Part shown: positions 1 to 11,900 of the stretch, one piece after another
Position numbering within the stretch: position 1 is the first letter of the stretch
How the letters are laid out: each line of letters starts with the position of its first letter
DNA from: Ixodes scapularis
Taxonomy: Eukaryota; Arthropoda; Arachnida; Ixodida; Ixodidae
DNA length: 64,000 nucleotides
Assembly (NCBI RefSeq): GCF_016920785.2
Contig: NW_024609846.1
Coordinates: 107,250,831 to 107,314,830, forward strand
Reading direction: 5' to 3'
Notes under the pieces: model-generated
Told to the model about the DNA's origin: nothing
Databases searched by the model: none
The model's input: only the letters and a program-made list of their open reading frames with translations
Program-made: the position numbers and the translations under genes

Positions 1-430
1 TCATCCCACTACCCCTTTCTAGTATGCGCCGCCTTCTCCACCACTTGGTGGCGGGTATGTCGACGGGGCATTTCTTGTTTCCGTACTTTATAAACTGCAT
101 TTGTTTCTTTTCTGATCTAAAATACTGAACAAAAACCACTTTCATACATAATTGAAGCGCTTTGCGCCACTTATATTTTGTATTTCAACCAAAAAGAAGC
201 TTTTAGGAGCTCTGATTAGTAGTAAGCCTGAAACCAAAGACTAAACATATCGCGCGCTTTAAGCACCGCGGGTGGCCCCCGTAGGTGGAGGAGGTTTCCG
301 CGTCATCCGGTTAAAGTATTGTGCACTGATATTTAGTTACTCTCTTCGTGCCCGCTGGCTTGCCCTAGCCACAAGAGATGTGCAAACCGCAAAAAAGGTA
401 GACACTAAATATAATTGCAGGCCCCTTCAA
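1..430. other. no gene seen
   Basis: No exon with plausible coding content or splice borders is visible. The short ORFs here run into the inverted-repeat element that starts near 431. Nothing else is recognised. Confidence 0.5.
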
Positions 431-1700
431 GCAACTGTTGCTTGTATGTGAGACAAAGTGTATATGAACAGTTGGCTGCAAAATGTTTTCGGGACATGAG
501 AGTGCCAGCTGGAACGCATCGCTGCGCCGCCTCGTTGACCGCTGGCTGGTATCAACACCCACGCATTGCACATGTGCGGCTCATACTAGCAGGCATGCCC
601 TCTTCCCTCGTCGGACAATGTCAGACGGAACCCAGGGGTCTAGCGACCGGGAAAACCGAGAAATGTCAGGGAAATTTTGGTTACCGGGAAAATTGAGGAA
701 ATTGTCAGGGTTATTGTCAAAAAGCAAGCCCAGTCAGGGAAAATGAGCTGGAAACGCCATTGAGTGCCTTGAGCAGACTTGAGGACTTGGGGGCAGAAAA
801 ATAGGCAATAAATTCTGCTTAGAGCGGAGTGCAGACTCTGCTCACCCGATGTAGAGTGTGCTACCCGACGTAAAGGGAACAGCCGACAAATCCAGTCCAA
901 GTCTTGGATTGCATGAGATTGAGGGCGCGACACTAGGCTAGATCCAGTTAGAGCTACTAGGTTTAGCAACAAATGGGAAAGCCGCAGACCCCAATCCAAT
1001 CCAATTCTTAAGCCGAAAGTATCTGAAAGTGTTCTGGCGGCCATGCTGCCTGCCTGGAGCTGAGCCGGTTGGTATGACATTATTCTGAAGCTTTCCAGCT
1101 GAACGTAGAAGTAAAACCAAGGAGTGGAGAAAACCAGCAGTGTGTCTCTTTTTCTCCACTCTTTGGTTTTACTTCTATGTTCAGCTGGAAAGCTTCAGAG
1201 CCATGCTGCCATTCGGTTATTGACGTGTGTGGCTGAGCATCGTCTTTTCATTGTGTTTCTGGAAGTGGCCTCTTCATTGGCGATGTCGGCAAGACAGTGC
1301 TCGTTTAATCTAGACTGGACGAACCCGAATATTTCGGAATATGCAAGTTGGATTAAGTCCGTGCAAAATGATCCCCACAGTGCTCAATGCTCAATGTCTT
1401 GTGTTGCAATGGCTTTATATATTTAATTGCCTCTACATTGGTCAGGGAATTCCACCTGAAAATGTCACGGAAAACTTGGAAAGGTCAGGGAATTTCAAAA
1501 TATTAATTTGCTAGACACCCTGGAAGAGGACATGCCTGCTAGTACGAAGAGCCACGCATGCTCAATGTGCAGGTCTTGATACCAGGCAGCGGGCCACAAG
1601 GCGGCGCAGCGATGCATTTCGGCTGTCGCTTCCATGTCCTGAGAAATTTTGCAGTCAACTGTACTTGAACACCCTGTCTCACATAAGAGTAACAGTTGCT
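431..1700. mobile_element. inverted-repeat (foldback-type) element
   Basis: The outer arms, about 431-650 and 1508-1700, are diverged inverted copies. The left arm begins GCAACTGTTGCTTGTATGTG and the right arm ends with the complement of this sequence (AACAGTTGC at 1691-1699). The arms also share a segment around the words catgccctcttcc and gtctagc. The interior carries AT-rich 'gtcagggaa' words and a second compact hairpin. There is no transposase ORF, so it would be non-autonomous. No clear target duplication was found. The short ORFs on both strands across this stretch are by-products of the repeat. Confidence 0.65.
1085..1198. repeat. 49-bp-arm hairpin
   Basis: The arms 1085-1133 and 1150-1198 are complementary at 47 of 49 positions, with a 16-nt loop. 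The left arm starts CTGAAGCTTTCCAGCTGAAC. The hairpin lies inside the larger inverted-repeat element and may be a nested foldback. Confidence 0.85.
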
Positions 1701-2527
1701 GAATGTATATGAATTGTATACAAATAAGGTTGGCACCATATTAGCCACACTCTAGGGAACTATTTAATGGGGCACAAAGCATTTATGGTAATTAATTTGT
1801 TTAATTGTTTTGCATGATTATCTTAATTATTAGTCATAAGCACAAAGTTCCAGTTATAAACTTGCTGGGCATAATCAAAAAACACTCGACTAGGCAGTTT
1901 TAGAAAGATTGGGATTGTGTGTGAAGCTTACCATGTTAGATGCAGGCACAGGGTTGGTGGAGCGAAAAAGCGGATGATAAAAAACGAAACTTTTGCGGGC
2001 GTGGCGCATTTTCATGACCCGGAAAACCGGTACACATGTATTTTTACTAATTGAAGTTACCAAAGATATCTTTGTTAATTAGGTACCTAATTGCACAAGC
2101 AACCTTTTAATAGTGGCCACTAGTTTGGGCAAGCTGAAGGCATTATTGAAAGTGCCCTAATGCCAGTTCCCTTGTTTTAATATGTTTGTTTGTCTTGGAA
2201 GGAACATTGAGTATATTACGCACAGATTTGCATGCGTGCCCTACTGATTCTTGCGATTGCTGGCTATCACTAACCATCCTGGGCGAACACTCTTGCCATG
2301 ATGAAGCATAAAATTCATGCCACCATTCTAAAGAGCGAATGCACTTTTTAATGCACGAGGTCTTTCATATATAGGCCATCAGTATGAGTTTATGTTTGTT
2401 AGACAGTCTCATTCTGACATTTTCACCATATAATACTGGCAAGAAACATGTGATGCCTATGCTTGTTTCTATATTTCTTGACACCAAATTGATTGGTGTG
2501 GTCAAAGCAGCTTAACAAAATTATGTA
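1701..2527. other. AT-rich stretch, no gene seen
   Basis: AT-rich sequence with no supported exon, RNA gene or clear repeat. It could be an intron or the 5' flank of the downstream BEN-domain gene. Confidence 0.4.
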
Positions 2528-2756
2528 CTGTAAACAACTTATTTTTCGTGGGCTCAATATTTCGCGATTGAGGTCAAAGCTGAAGTTTTGGAATAATTCA
2601 GGATCTCTAATTTTCGCGACGCGGTGGGATTTCAGTATAGATTCCAATGTGTTTACATTTTACCGGAATTGTTCGCGGGACCTATTTTTCGCGAATTGTA
2701 GGTGATTCGCGAAATTCACAAAAACTAGGTCTACGCGAAAATTAAGTTGTTTACAG
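2528..2756. mobile_element. TA-flanked MITE (mariner-type)
   Basis: The 229-bp element has inverted ends CTGTAAACAACTTA and TAAGTTGTTTACAG. It is flanked on both sides by TA (2526-2527 and 2757-2758), the target duplication expected of Tc1/mariner-type insertions. It carries repeated 'tttcgcg' words and no ORF. It sits less than 100 bp upstream of the acceptor of the first visible BEN-gene exon. Confidence 0.8.
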
Positions 2757-2849
2757 TATTAGGTTTCGCAAAGAATAGCACATACATTAATTGTTATCAG
2801 TGTGCTCATCTGAAAATTAATATGGCATCTGTCCTTTCTCTTATTGCAG

Positions 2850-2987
2850 ACTCAAAAGGCCAATGCAGCTCTTGGCCAGGTGACAAACTGGGACGAGATC
2901 CTGAAAGCCCACAACAAGGAAGTACGAAAAAATCCAGCTTTTGCGGGTGGAGACCTACCTGTGCCAGCTGGGGCCTCTGATGATGAG
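2850..2987 (+). CDS. BEN gene exon 1 (first visible)
   Basis: The exon has 46 codons in phase 0, between acceptor ttattgcag and donor gag/gtaaga. It encodes a hydrophilic segment with NWDEILKAHNKEVRKNP and ends in GASDDE. It has no ATG suited to a start, so an upstream 5' exon is expected outside or at the beginning of the window. Confidence 0.7.
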
Positions 2988-5900
2988 GTAAGAAATGCAG
3001 TAATTGCCTGTCCAAAGTGTTTCTCCAGGCACGGCAGCTAACTCACTGAAATACTCTTGCTAATTTTATGACTCTCAGAGCCCGGGGCATACTATTGCAG
3101 GGGGAAAGGGGGGGGGGGGGGTGCCTGTACTATCACGATCAATATAAGGGCAAACACCGCTTTGCGTGGTCCGCGGTACTATCAGTGCGCCCTGGCAATT
3201 GCTCTTTGAAGTAGAAGTGCACATTGCAATTGAGACATGTCGTCCCCAGTGGCAGCCACGCCACACTGCACTTCTGGTCGTCTGCTAGCGAAAGACGGTC
3301 AACGAAACCGTGAAACTGTTTACCAAGGACGAAGCAGATTTTTCGCTAACAATGTGCGCCAGCAGAAATAACAAGTACAGTAAAACCTCGTTATAACAAA
3401 ATGGGATATAACAAACTAATGGATATAACAAATCAATCATAATTCCCCTTGCTAGCTAATAGTGGGAAGAAATTGACATTGGCTATAACAAACTAATGGT
3501 TATAACAAAATAATTACGACCGCTCCTCCAACTTTGTTATAACAAGGTTTTACTGTATAAATATTTTTAGGGTCATCTTTTTGATTAGGAATTTTGGTAG
3601 ATTATTCCCATTACTCCAATAACGACAACCGATACTTCGCCGACGCCTTAAACCATGCATCATATTGCTATTGAAGATATCAAAACAATCAATTAAGACT
3701 GCTTGCTTATTATTTCCTCTGTGTGAGTTTCGCGAGAGCAAAGAACCACCAATGCACACAGGCAAGATGTTTATGTGGTGCGAGCATGGGTGATACGCTT
3801 CATCGTGAAAAACGGGGCAAAAAAAAAAAATGACGAGGACATTTTGTGTGTTTCTTCTACGTCATCGTCGTTTATTTCGCGCTGTTTTCCATGAAGCGTA
3901 TCACCCAAGCTCGCACCGCACCAGGGTTGGGCGGTATCGCGATACAAATGTATCGCGATAGTATTTCAGGAACACATATCGTATCTGTATTTCTGTATCG
4001 CGATACATTTTTTTCACCAGTATCTGTATTGCTGTATCGAAATACATTATGAATGTTCCTTTGTATCGCGATACAATCAGGGTGAAATGTATTTCGTTAC
4101 CTTTCTTGAGAAATACTCCCCCTCCCCCCCCCCCCCCCCCCCCAAAAATACAAATCCGAACGCATTTTTTTTTTTTTGTTTCTGAGGGCACCAGGGTCAA
4201 GGAGATGCTGAGGCATTGTTACCCTACTGACCAAGGTTCCTTCCGATTCTCCAAACTCTTTTTCTATGCGTGCTCTTCTCTCTTCTGAGAACTGTTGTGT
4301 AGTCGGGGACTCGAACCAGGTGGCGGGCCAGGAGTGGAGTTGGAGCATTTTCTGCCGCAGGTCCTTAGGCAGGAGTTTCTTGAGTCATTGTTTGCTGGCA
4401 TCCAAAGCCCGCTGCTAACCGTCCCTCTCGCCTTGGCGTACACAGTACACCCAGCCGACAAAGCTGAGTCACAGTCCGCTGCAGCACATGCCTGGTGGTG
4501 GTTGACTTCAAATCGTAGGATGACTTACGCTGTGAAGTTTCACACATATTGGAATCCGTTTGCGGCTGCGCCTGTAATATCGTACGGCTCAAGGATACGT
4601 CATCAGCCGACATGAACGTGACCCGCTGTTCTGGTGATCCGAAACCCAGGAAGGAGGCCATACATGGCCTCGCTGTGCCGACCCAAACTTCGTACACCTG
4701 CGACTCGTCTTGAGCACACTGTTTCTCGGAGAGCTCACACCTGTGCCGGCAATATCAGGTTGCAATCCACAAGGTCTTTCTTTATTTGGAGTATGCAAGA
4801 CGAAACTTGAGGACTGCAATCCATGCGTCGGTGGCAGAAGGTCGGCAGGAAGGACCTTCACAACAGGGATGCCACCATATTGTTTTTTCAACTGTAACAG
4901 AAGATAAGACATGTGTTCCAGGGTGCTTCAGGTGGTTCGCTATTCTTGAAAATTCCAAATGACACTGCCTGCACCATCTACATATGAGGTAACCTACAAC
5001 GAAAGCACATATGTATTGTCCTTTCATACAGCAGCGTGGTAAAGTGTCATGTTCAAGGCCACACCTACAGATAAAGAATACCAGTTCATTCCACTGTGAC
5101 GTCGTGTGATAAATGTTGACAGGGGCGTGGTGACGTTTTGATGGGATTTAGGATGACACAGAATTTATTTAGAGGTCGAAGTCCTTTCGCATTCCTTGTC
5201 AGACAGACAGAATGTCAGGGAGGGGACCGCAGTCAATCCTTGATGGAACGTTTTTTCGAGTCCATTGAGAATACCTTGTCGTCCGAAGTCACTACCTTCA
5301 AGGCAAAGATCCAAGCCTTCGGGAAAGTAATTTCAGGATCAAAAACTTCCACTTCCAACTTCAATCTTCATCTCATTTGGCGTCTCAAACAAATTCGAAA
5401 AATGTATTGCAGTATCAGTATTTCTGTATTTGTATTTCTGCCCTCCCTAAAATGTATTCCTGTATTTGTATTTCTAAATACTTTTTGCCTCTATTTAAAA
5501 TGTATTTCCAATACGTATCGTGATACACTTTTAGAGATATAGGTATTTGAGTATCAGTATTTCAGCTACTATTTTAATGTATCCCAGTATTTGTATTTCC
5601 AAATACATTTTTGAGTATTTCTGCCCAACCCTGCACTGCACTAACTTCTTGCCTCTGCTTATTGGTGATCCTTTGCTCTCGCAAAACTCACTCGAAGGAA
5701 ATAATAGGCAGTCTTAGTTGATTCTTTTGATACCTCCGATAACAATATAATGCATGCTAAAAGGTGCCGGCGAAGTATCGGATATTTTTATCAGAGTCAT
5801 AGAAATAATCTACTAAAACTTCCTTAAAAATATTTAGACAAGTTATTTCTGCTGGCACACATTGCTAGCGAAAAATGCGCTTCATCACTGGTGAACAGTT

Positions 5901-8900
5901 TCGTGGTTTCGCCGGGCGACCGTTTTTCACTAGCAGATGAACCGAAAGTGCAGAAGAGTGGTGCGGTGATCGCTAGAGTTGATGTCTCGACCACAAGGTG
6001 CACTTATACTTCAAAGAGAAATCGCCCGGGGGCACTGATAGTACCGCGGGCCACGCGGAGCGGTGTTCGCACTCATATTGATCGTGATAGTACCACGAAA
6101 GACGGCAAAAGCTAAAGTGTAGATAATGATAACGAATTGGGCCATACGCAGAAATCATTGTGTAGTTGTAACAGTAATGTTAAAAATGTGGCGCGCCATG
6201 CTTATTGCGCGTGAACATGGTTGCAGAGCACAAGCATTCGTGCTCGCGCTCCGCTGCAGCGGCCGAGAGCCGAGTGGCACGTCACACCACCTGTGCTTGC
6301 GGCGCGTGAAGTCGGGAACAGAGTGCGAGGATTTGCGCTCTTAGGTTGTCTACAATGGCACGCAACAAGCTAAGCGATGAAGAGTGCCATGAAAGACGAC
6401 AATGTGCAAAAAAGGGGAAACGCTATGCCTAACGAAAACAGCAGCGAGGTGCGAAACCAGTAACATTTCACATGTCACATGCTCATTTTCTTCAGTATTG
6501 GCATGGGCCTTAGTTGCACCTGGTCTGCAAATTTTGATGTTTTCCACCCTTCTATATTTTATCACCATGGGCGTCGCTGATAATGGCAGGGGGCGAAAGA
6601 GGAACCCAGAAGTGTTGGAAGTCAAAACATCTCAATCTCTTTTTAAGGCATGTTTATAGGTTCTGTAATTCAAATGTCTCTAGTAAATGTGCATATGCAG
6701 TGATGTGTCTGTCTTAATTCTCTTTTTTTGGATCATTACCCAGAACGCTGATGAGATGGCCAAACTTCGCGAGAAGTACAGGAAAGCGAAGAACAAAGTT
6801 CGAAGATTAAAAGAAGAGCTGCAGACCGTCACAGAGCTGAACAGGGACCTCCAGAGGGCCCTGGTACAGAAAGAAGGTGTGTGCTAAATAATAGACCCTT
6901 TCAGGAATTGCTGCTGGCAACCGCAGGAAGCTGTGTTTGATGATGTTGGCAACAGGCAACACTGGCTGGGCCACCATTAGCATTTAACTGTCTCTACCGC
7001 GGGTGCTGTTAATGCTGCTGCTGATAGTGTTGTATGGAGCAGAAGTTTGACTGCAAGTACTATCACAGATGAGGCTTATTTATTGACTACGTTGAAAAGG
7101 TATACCAACATCCTTTCTCCCTTACAACAAGCAATGTTAACCGCCAGTGCTGTTCAGAACCAAATGCATCCCCAGAATCTACGAGTTGTCATCGCTCGAA
7201 AGTGTGACATTTCTACATGGGTCACTCAATGATTTCACTGGGTGTTTACCCTAATGTCCCATTCACACTGGAAGTGGACCCAAAAAACGTGGAGGGATCC
7301 ACAGGTTTACAGCTGCAAAAACGGTTGGAGCATGTTTTCAGAATTGCTCCGGTACCGATTTTTCAGAACCGCCTTTGCTGACCATGAAGCTGTTGGCAAA
7401 AGCTCACCAATAGCAACTCAATGCTGTCGTGATGCTGGCACTAGTGTGGTGTTGGCACTAGCTAGTTTTGATTAAACTTCTTCCCTTCGTTCTAAACGTT
7501 TGTGTGACTAGCGTCTTGCTTTGAGATTCATTCAAGGTGAGGCAGTGGCTGAGCGTTTTAGGCCTAGCGTCTGAAATGCAGCAGCAGCACAACTGGAGCA
7601 GGCAAACAAGCTGGCAATCTGGTGAAATAGATTCAGAAGGAAATTTGTGAGACAAAATCAACACAGCCCTCATCTGTTCCTTGCTCACTGATTCCGAGAG
7701 CTTCCTGCTGCGGGTGTTTGTTTTACATACAGGGTGTCGGAAAAAAAAATTTACAAGTTTTTTTTTTACCGCAAATATAAACTAGGCATCGCCGAAAGCT
7801 CATTCTTCACCCAAAGGTGGCGCTAGAGGTCACAACCAATGCAAAAGTTTCGGCCCAATCCGATACCATATTCAAAAGTTATTAGTGCTTTTCTGAAAAG
7901 TGCAATTGCAAAATGGCCGCCAACGGAGTTTTTGAATTCATGGGGCTCTATGGCACCCAAAACCGAAAATGGGCAAAAATGGGCTCCATTTTTCCATTGA
8001 AATTTTCAAAAAATCACTTATAACTTTTGAATAAGGTATCGGATCGGGATGAAGCTTTGGCATCTGGTTGTGACCTCTAGCGCTACCTTTGGGCAGAGAA
8101 TGAGTGTTCGGCGATGGCCTAGTTTATATTTGCAGTAAAAAAAAAACACTGTAATTTTTTTTTTTTTTGTGACACCCTGTACATTTGTTGGACTGCTTCC
8201 TGCTAGTGTAATGATGCACAACTTCTGCCATGGCCAACAACTGTCAATCAGAAGGCTCGGTGTGCTTGCAGTAAGCGGGTTCTATGGAATGCGATAGTCT
8301 GGAAACATTTAGTGGTTTTAGGCTGAACCAATCAGCTGCCAGCCTTGTGCTAGGTGTGCTGCTCTCCCTGTGCACCTGGAGGCAGGCAGTGCAGTCATGC
8401 TGCTCAAAGATGGTGGGCGGTTGCTTGAGCTGTTGTGGGATCATTGTCCCACTGTCAGCTTTTAGTGCACCAACACACGATACGTGACACTGCTATGCCC
8501 TGTGGTGATTAATGTTATACATTTTTGACAGAACAAGTCAGGGCAGTAGCGCCAGTTGCCATACCTGCTCCTGCACCACCTCCTGTGATGGAAAGGGCCG
8601 CACAACCAGCTGCAGCCTTTGGCCCAGTGGCAGCTCCTGTGGCTGCTGAAGCATTCGCTGCAGCAGGCTCCAGTAATGAGCCTATGTACGAGCTGCTGAC
8701 ATACACTGAAGAGGGTGATATGGTAAGTTGATTCAGTAATTGTTAGTTTCATAAGATATTTGTGGATGGGAGGCTTTTTTATGTTAGCAGGAAGTTTTCA
8801 TTATTGGAAGTCTGGGCCTATTGAACGGCACTGACCATTTTTCACTGACCATGTAGGAAGTGCTAAAATTTGCACGTCAGGAATATATTTAGGCACCATC

Positions 8901-11900
8901 ATGACAAATTATTCCTTGGTTTTGCAGCAAGACACCAGCATTGGCACAACCCAGTGCATGAAAGTCATAATGTTGTAGAAAACATTCAGAAGCGAATTAA
9001 ACTTTGTAGGTAATCTAGACCTGTTCCCATAGCATTCTGTGCAAATTCATTGGACATTAAAGGGTAAATGGTTTAAAGGCATACTGAACCGAAATTTCGA
9101 GCTCACAAGACAAGGCTGAACGCTGCAAAACCCGAAAACATCATACAGCGATATCTCTAACGGATCGCCATATTTTTGGGAAAGACGTGCACGATTGAAC
9201 ATGGCCGACGAGCCTGACGAGACAAGGCACGTCACGATTCTCATTCCTTCTCCTTCTCGCTACGTCCCGTCAAGCTGGTGAACCGAAACGAGGAGAAGAG
9301 AAGCCAAGGCGCTTCCCCTCATTCTCAAATTCTCGAAGGACAATTACGTCAAAGACCGCGCTTGATCGCACCCTTCTTTTCCAAAAGTATGGCCATCTGT
9401 TTGAGGTATAGATGTATGAGTTATGTTCTAGAGTTCGTAGTGTCCCGTTCAATGCTTCTGCAACCTCATTTTGCAATATCCAAATTTTGGTTCAGTATCC
9501 TTTTAAGCCTCACATTTTTCATTAATGATACTATTTGACTTCTGCAATTCTTTCTACATTTGTTAGGCGCGTGCAAGCGAAACTTGTGCGTCTTTGGAGT
9601 ATCAAGGGAGCTTCCTTTTTGTTTTTAGTCTGCCCTCTGTTGCTTTGTTACTTAAGGTGAATTCATGTGGTCAGTGTTCAGCAACTTTTTTGCCAAACAC
9701 CCAGCAACAGCATTGGTGTGGTCACGATACGGCGGGTGCAATGCGTTCGGGTGGCGGTTTTTGGGCAAGCACAGGCATCTTACTTTTTCTGTCCAAGCTC
9801 CAAACAACCTGGCCAGCAGGCAACCACACTATATCCGGTGTCCTCATGTCCAGATTAGGAAAGGAGATTAGTTAAGGAAATCAACAAACGAGTGAAATGG
9901 ATCCAGTGTCTGTTGGTAGCTGTTGTGCAGGGACACAGTGCAAGCAATGCACGCGAAATGATGCACATCGGTGGCGGCATCAACAATGGCCTCCCATATT
10001 TGTATCATTGATGTTGGGGCCATAAATGGTCTTGCTCTTTTTTGCCTTTTGCCCAGAGGCAGTATGATGCAAAGCACTAGAGGAATTCTATGAATATCCA
10101 GTGCTTCAGTATTAGGGGGCAACTTGTGCTACCTAGGAATGATCGTGCCACCGTCCAGCATTTCATGCTCCGGTGGCGAGGGTCACATGGTCTGCCGTCG
10201 GCGCAGTTCTGATTGCGTTTAGTTTAAATAGGCAGCGACAAATTATCACTTTGGCAACCTTCCTACCACAGGAAATAGGTTATGAAACCATGGGCAATAT
10301 GTGACCGTCATTTACCTTTAAAATACCTAAAATAACTGAAAAGCATCACGAAAAGCACCAGTAAGCGATGGCGAAATAGCCAAGAACAATACATGCGACA
10401 TGCCGACGGGTGCGTGAGCCCGCCAGGTGAAGGCAGCCGCCGAGCCTGCAGGGTTCATTGGCTCACTCGCTGCCAAAAGAAATGGAGAAAGGCCGCATGC
10501 TTGGATCGCATGTTTGGGGGAGCCGACGAGTGTGACTGCAGCATGCTCTGGACTTTTACGTTCTGTGTGCTTTTCGGTAGTGCTCAAATTACATCGTTTG
10601 CACCATCGAAACCATCTGAAACAGAAAAACACGACCTCTGAACGTGCCCGTGGTCGCAGCAGTTCTCAGGAAATCCTCTGCCGCACTTGCAATCTAGAAG
10701 CTCGGTCGCATTTCCAATGCAGTGGTTTGACACACCATCATTTCTGCTTTTATTTGAGAAAGTCCCCCCCCTCCCCATATTTGTCACACCCCTTCAAAAA
10801 TTGACACAATTTTCAGGAAAATTAGGGTGTTAATAGGGCAAGGAAATATGGTATGTTGTCCTCTAATGCCAAAGAACAAAATAAGTATGTTTGCAGAACC
10901 ACTTTCTAAAAATGTTTTTACATTCCTTTTAGCACACTAAACCGTTTTCTGACCAGTCAGGATAGCTGCCTCAGGTTTGATATGTACCAAGTACTAAATA
11001 GGATTTCACTGCTTGTTCTTTCTTACATGTCTTCTTTGTAAAAGAAAGAAAAAATAGTTTGGTGCTCACAGCTGCAGTGATTGTTTTTGTTATTATGTAT
11101 ATTTATAGATTCCTTTGACTGTAAAGTGCTCCAGTTTGCTCTGACATTCCACTAGGGTATCATAAATACAGTAACCACTTCGCATAAATCAGCATTGCAT
11201 GGAGAGCAGCTCTTTGGTTTTCACCAGGCACCTTTGTTTTGCCACCTCTTTTAATGTTTTACAGATAAACTTCACTGATGTGGGAGTTAAACTCCCGAGA
11301 AAAGCATGGGACAACGCCATGGATTGAAAGATTGGGTCAAGTCTGGCCATCAAGAACCTGGCCACGTCCGTGTGGGGCTCGGACGTGCTGCTGACAAGGA
11401 CCGTGACGGGAGTGCCATCAAATGCGAACAAGGAGAAAGAGTCGAGGCCACCTTTAACGCCCAAGAAGGTGGCATTCTTAAGAGGTGAGGGCAAATCACC
11501 TGACACAATTTTAATCTAAACAGTAATCCTGTAATTTTTTTTCCTAATTAATTCCTCGTCTGAGTAGTTGGATTGTATTGTAGTGACGTGATTAATTTGT
11601 AGAAATGGCAGCAGCTCTTTCCTGCATGTCACAGTGGTGAATAGTTCAGTGCCATAGCTTAATGTGTATGTGCCATTTTGTGCCAGTGACTCGTATAAAG
11701 GCCCATTCACACTCTTGCGACCGAGTGAGACCGAGAGAGACCCGACCGGTTTTTAAACGTCTTGCAATCTCTTAGGACCAGCTCTGCGCTGCACCGCATC
11801 CGGTCCTAAGAAGTGGCAAAAGGCTTAAAAACCGGTCTGATCTCTCTCTGTCTTACTCGCTCGCAAGTGTGAACGGCGCTTAATTTTTAACCTTGTTAAT

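Larger units (their letters stand above)
3127..6093. mobile_element. large foldback element with GTACTATC ends, containing two younger insertions
   Basis: The ends are GTACTATCACGATCAATAT and its complement ATATTGATCGTGATAGTAC. The inverted arms continue for several hundred bases: the ccgcggtactatcag block, the tgctagcgaaa block, and aatgtg..cagcagaaataac against its complement near 5843-5868. Removing the two younger inserts (3378-3555 and 3922-5633) leaves about 1.1 kb of almost pure foldback. There is no transposase ORF and no clear target duplication. It lies in intron 1 of the BEN gene. Confidence 0.75.

Noticed and set aside
11325..11327. Selenocysteine reading of the TGA in the BEN exon
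   Set aside because: No BEN protein is known to contain selenocysteine, and no SECIS-like structure was recognised downstream. A point lesion is simpler.
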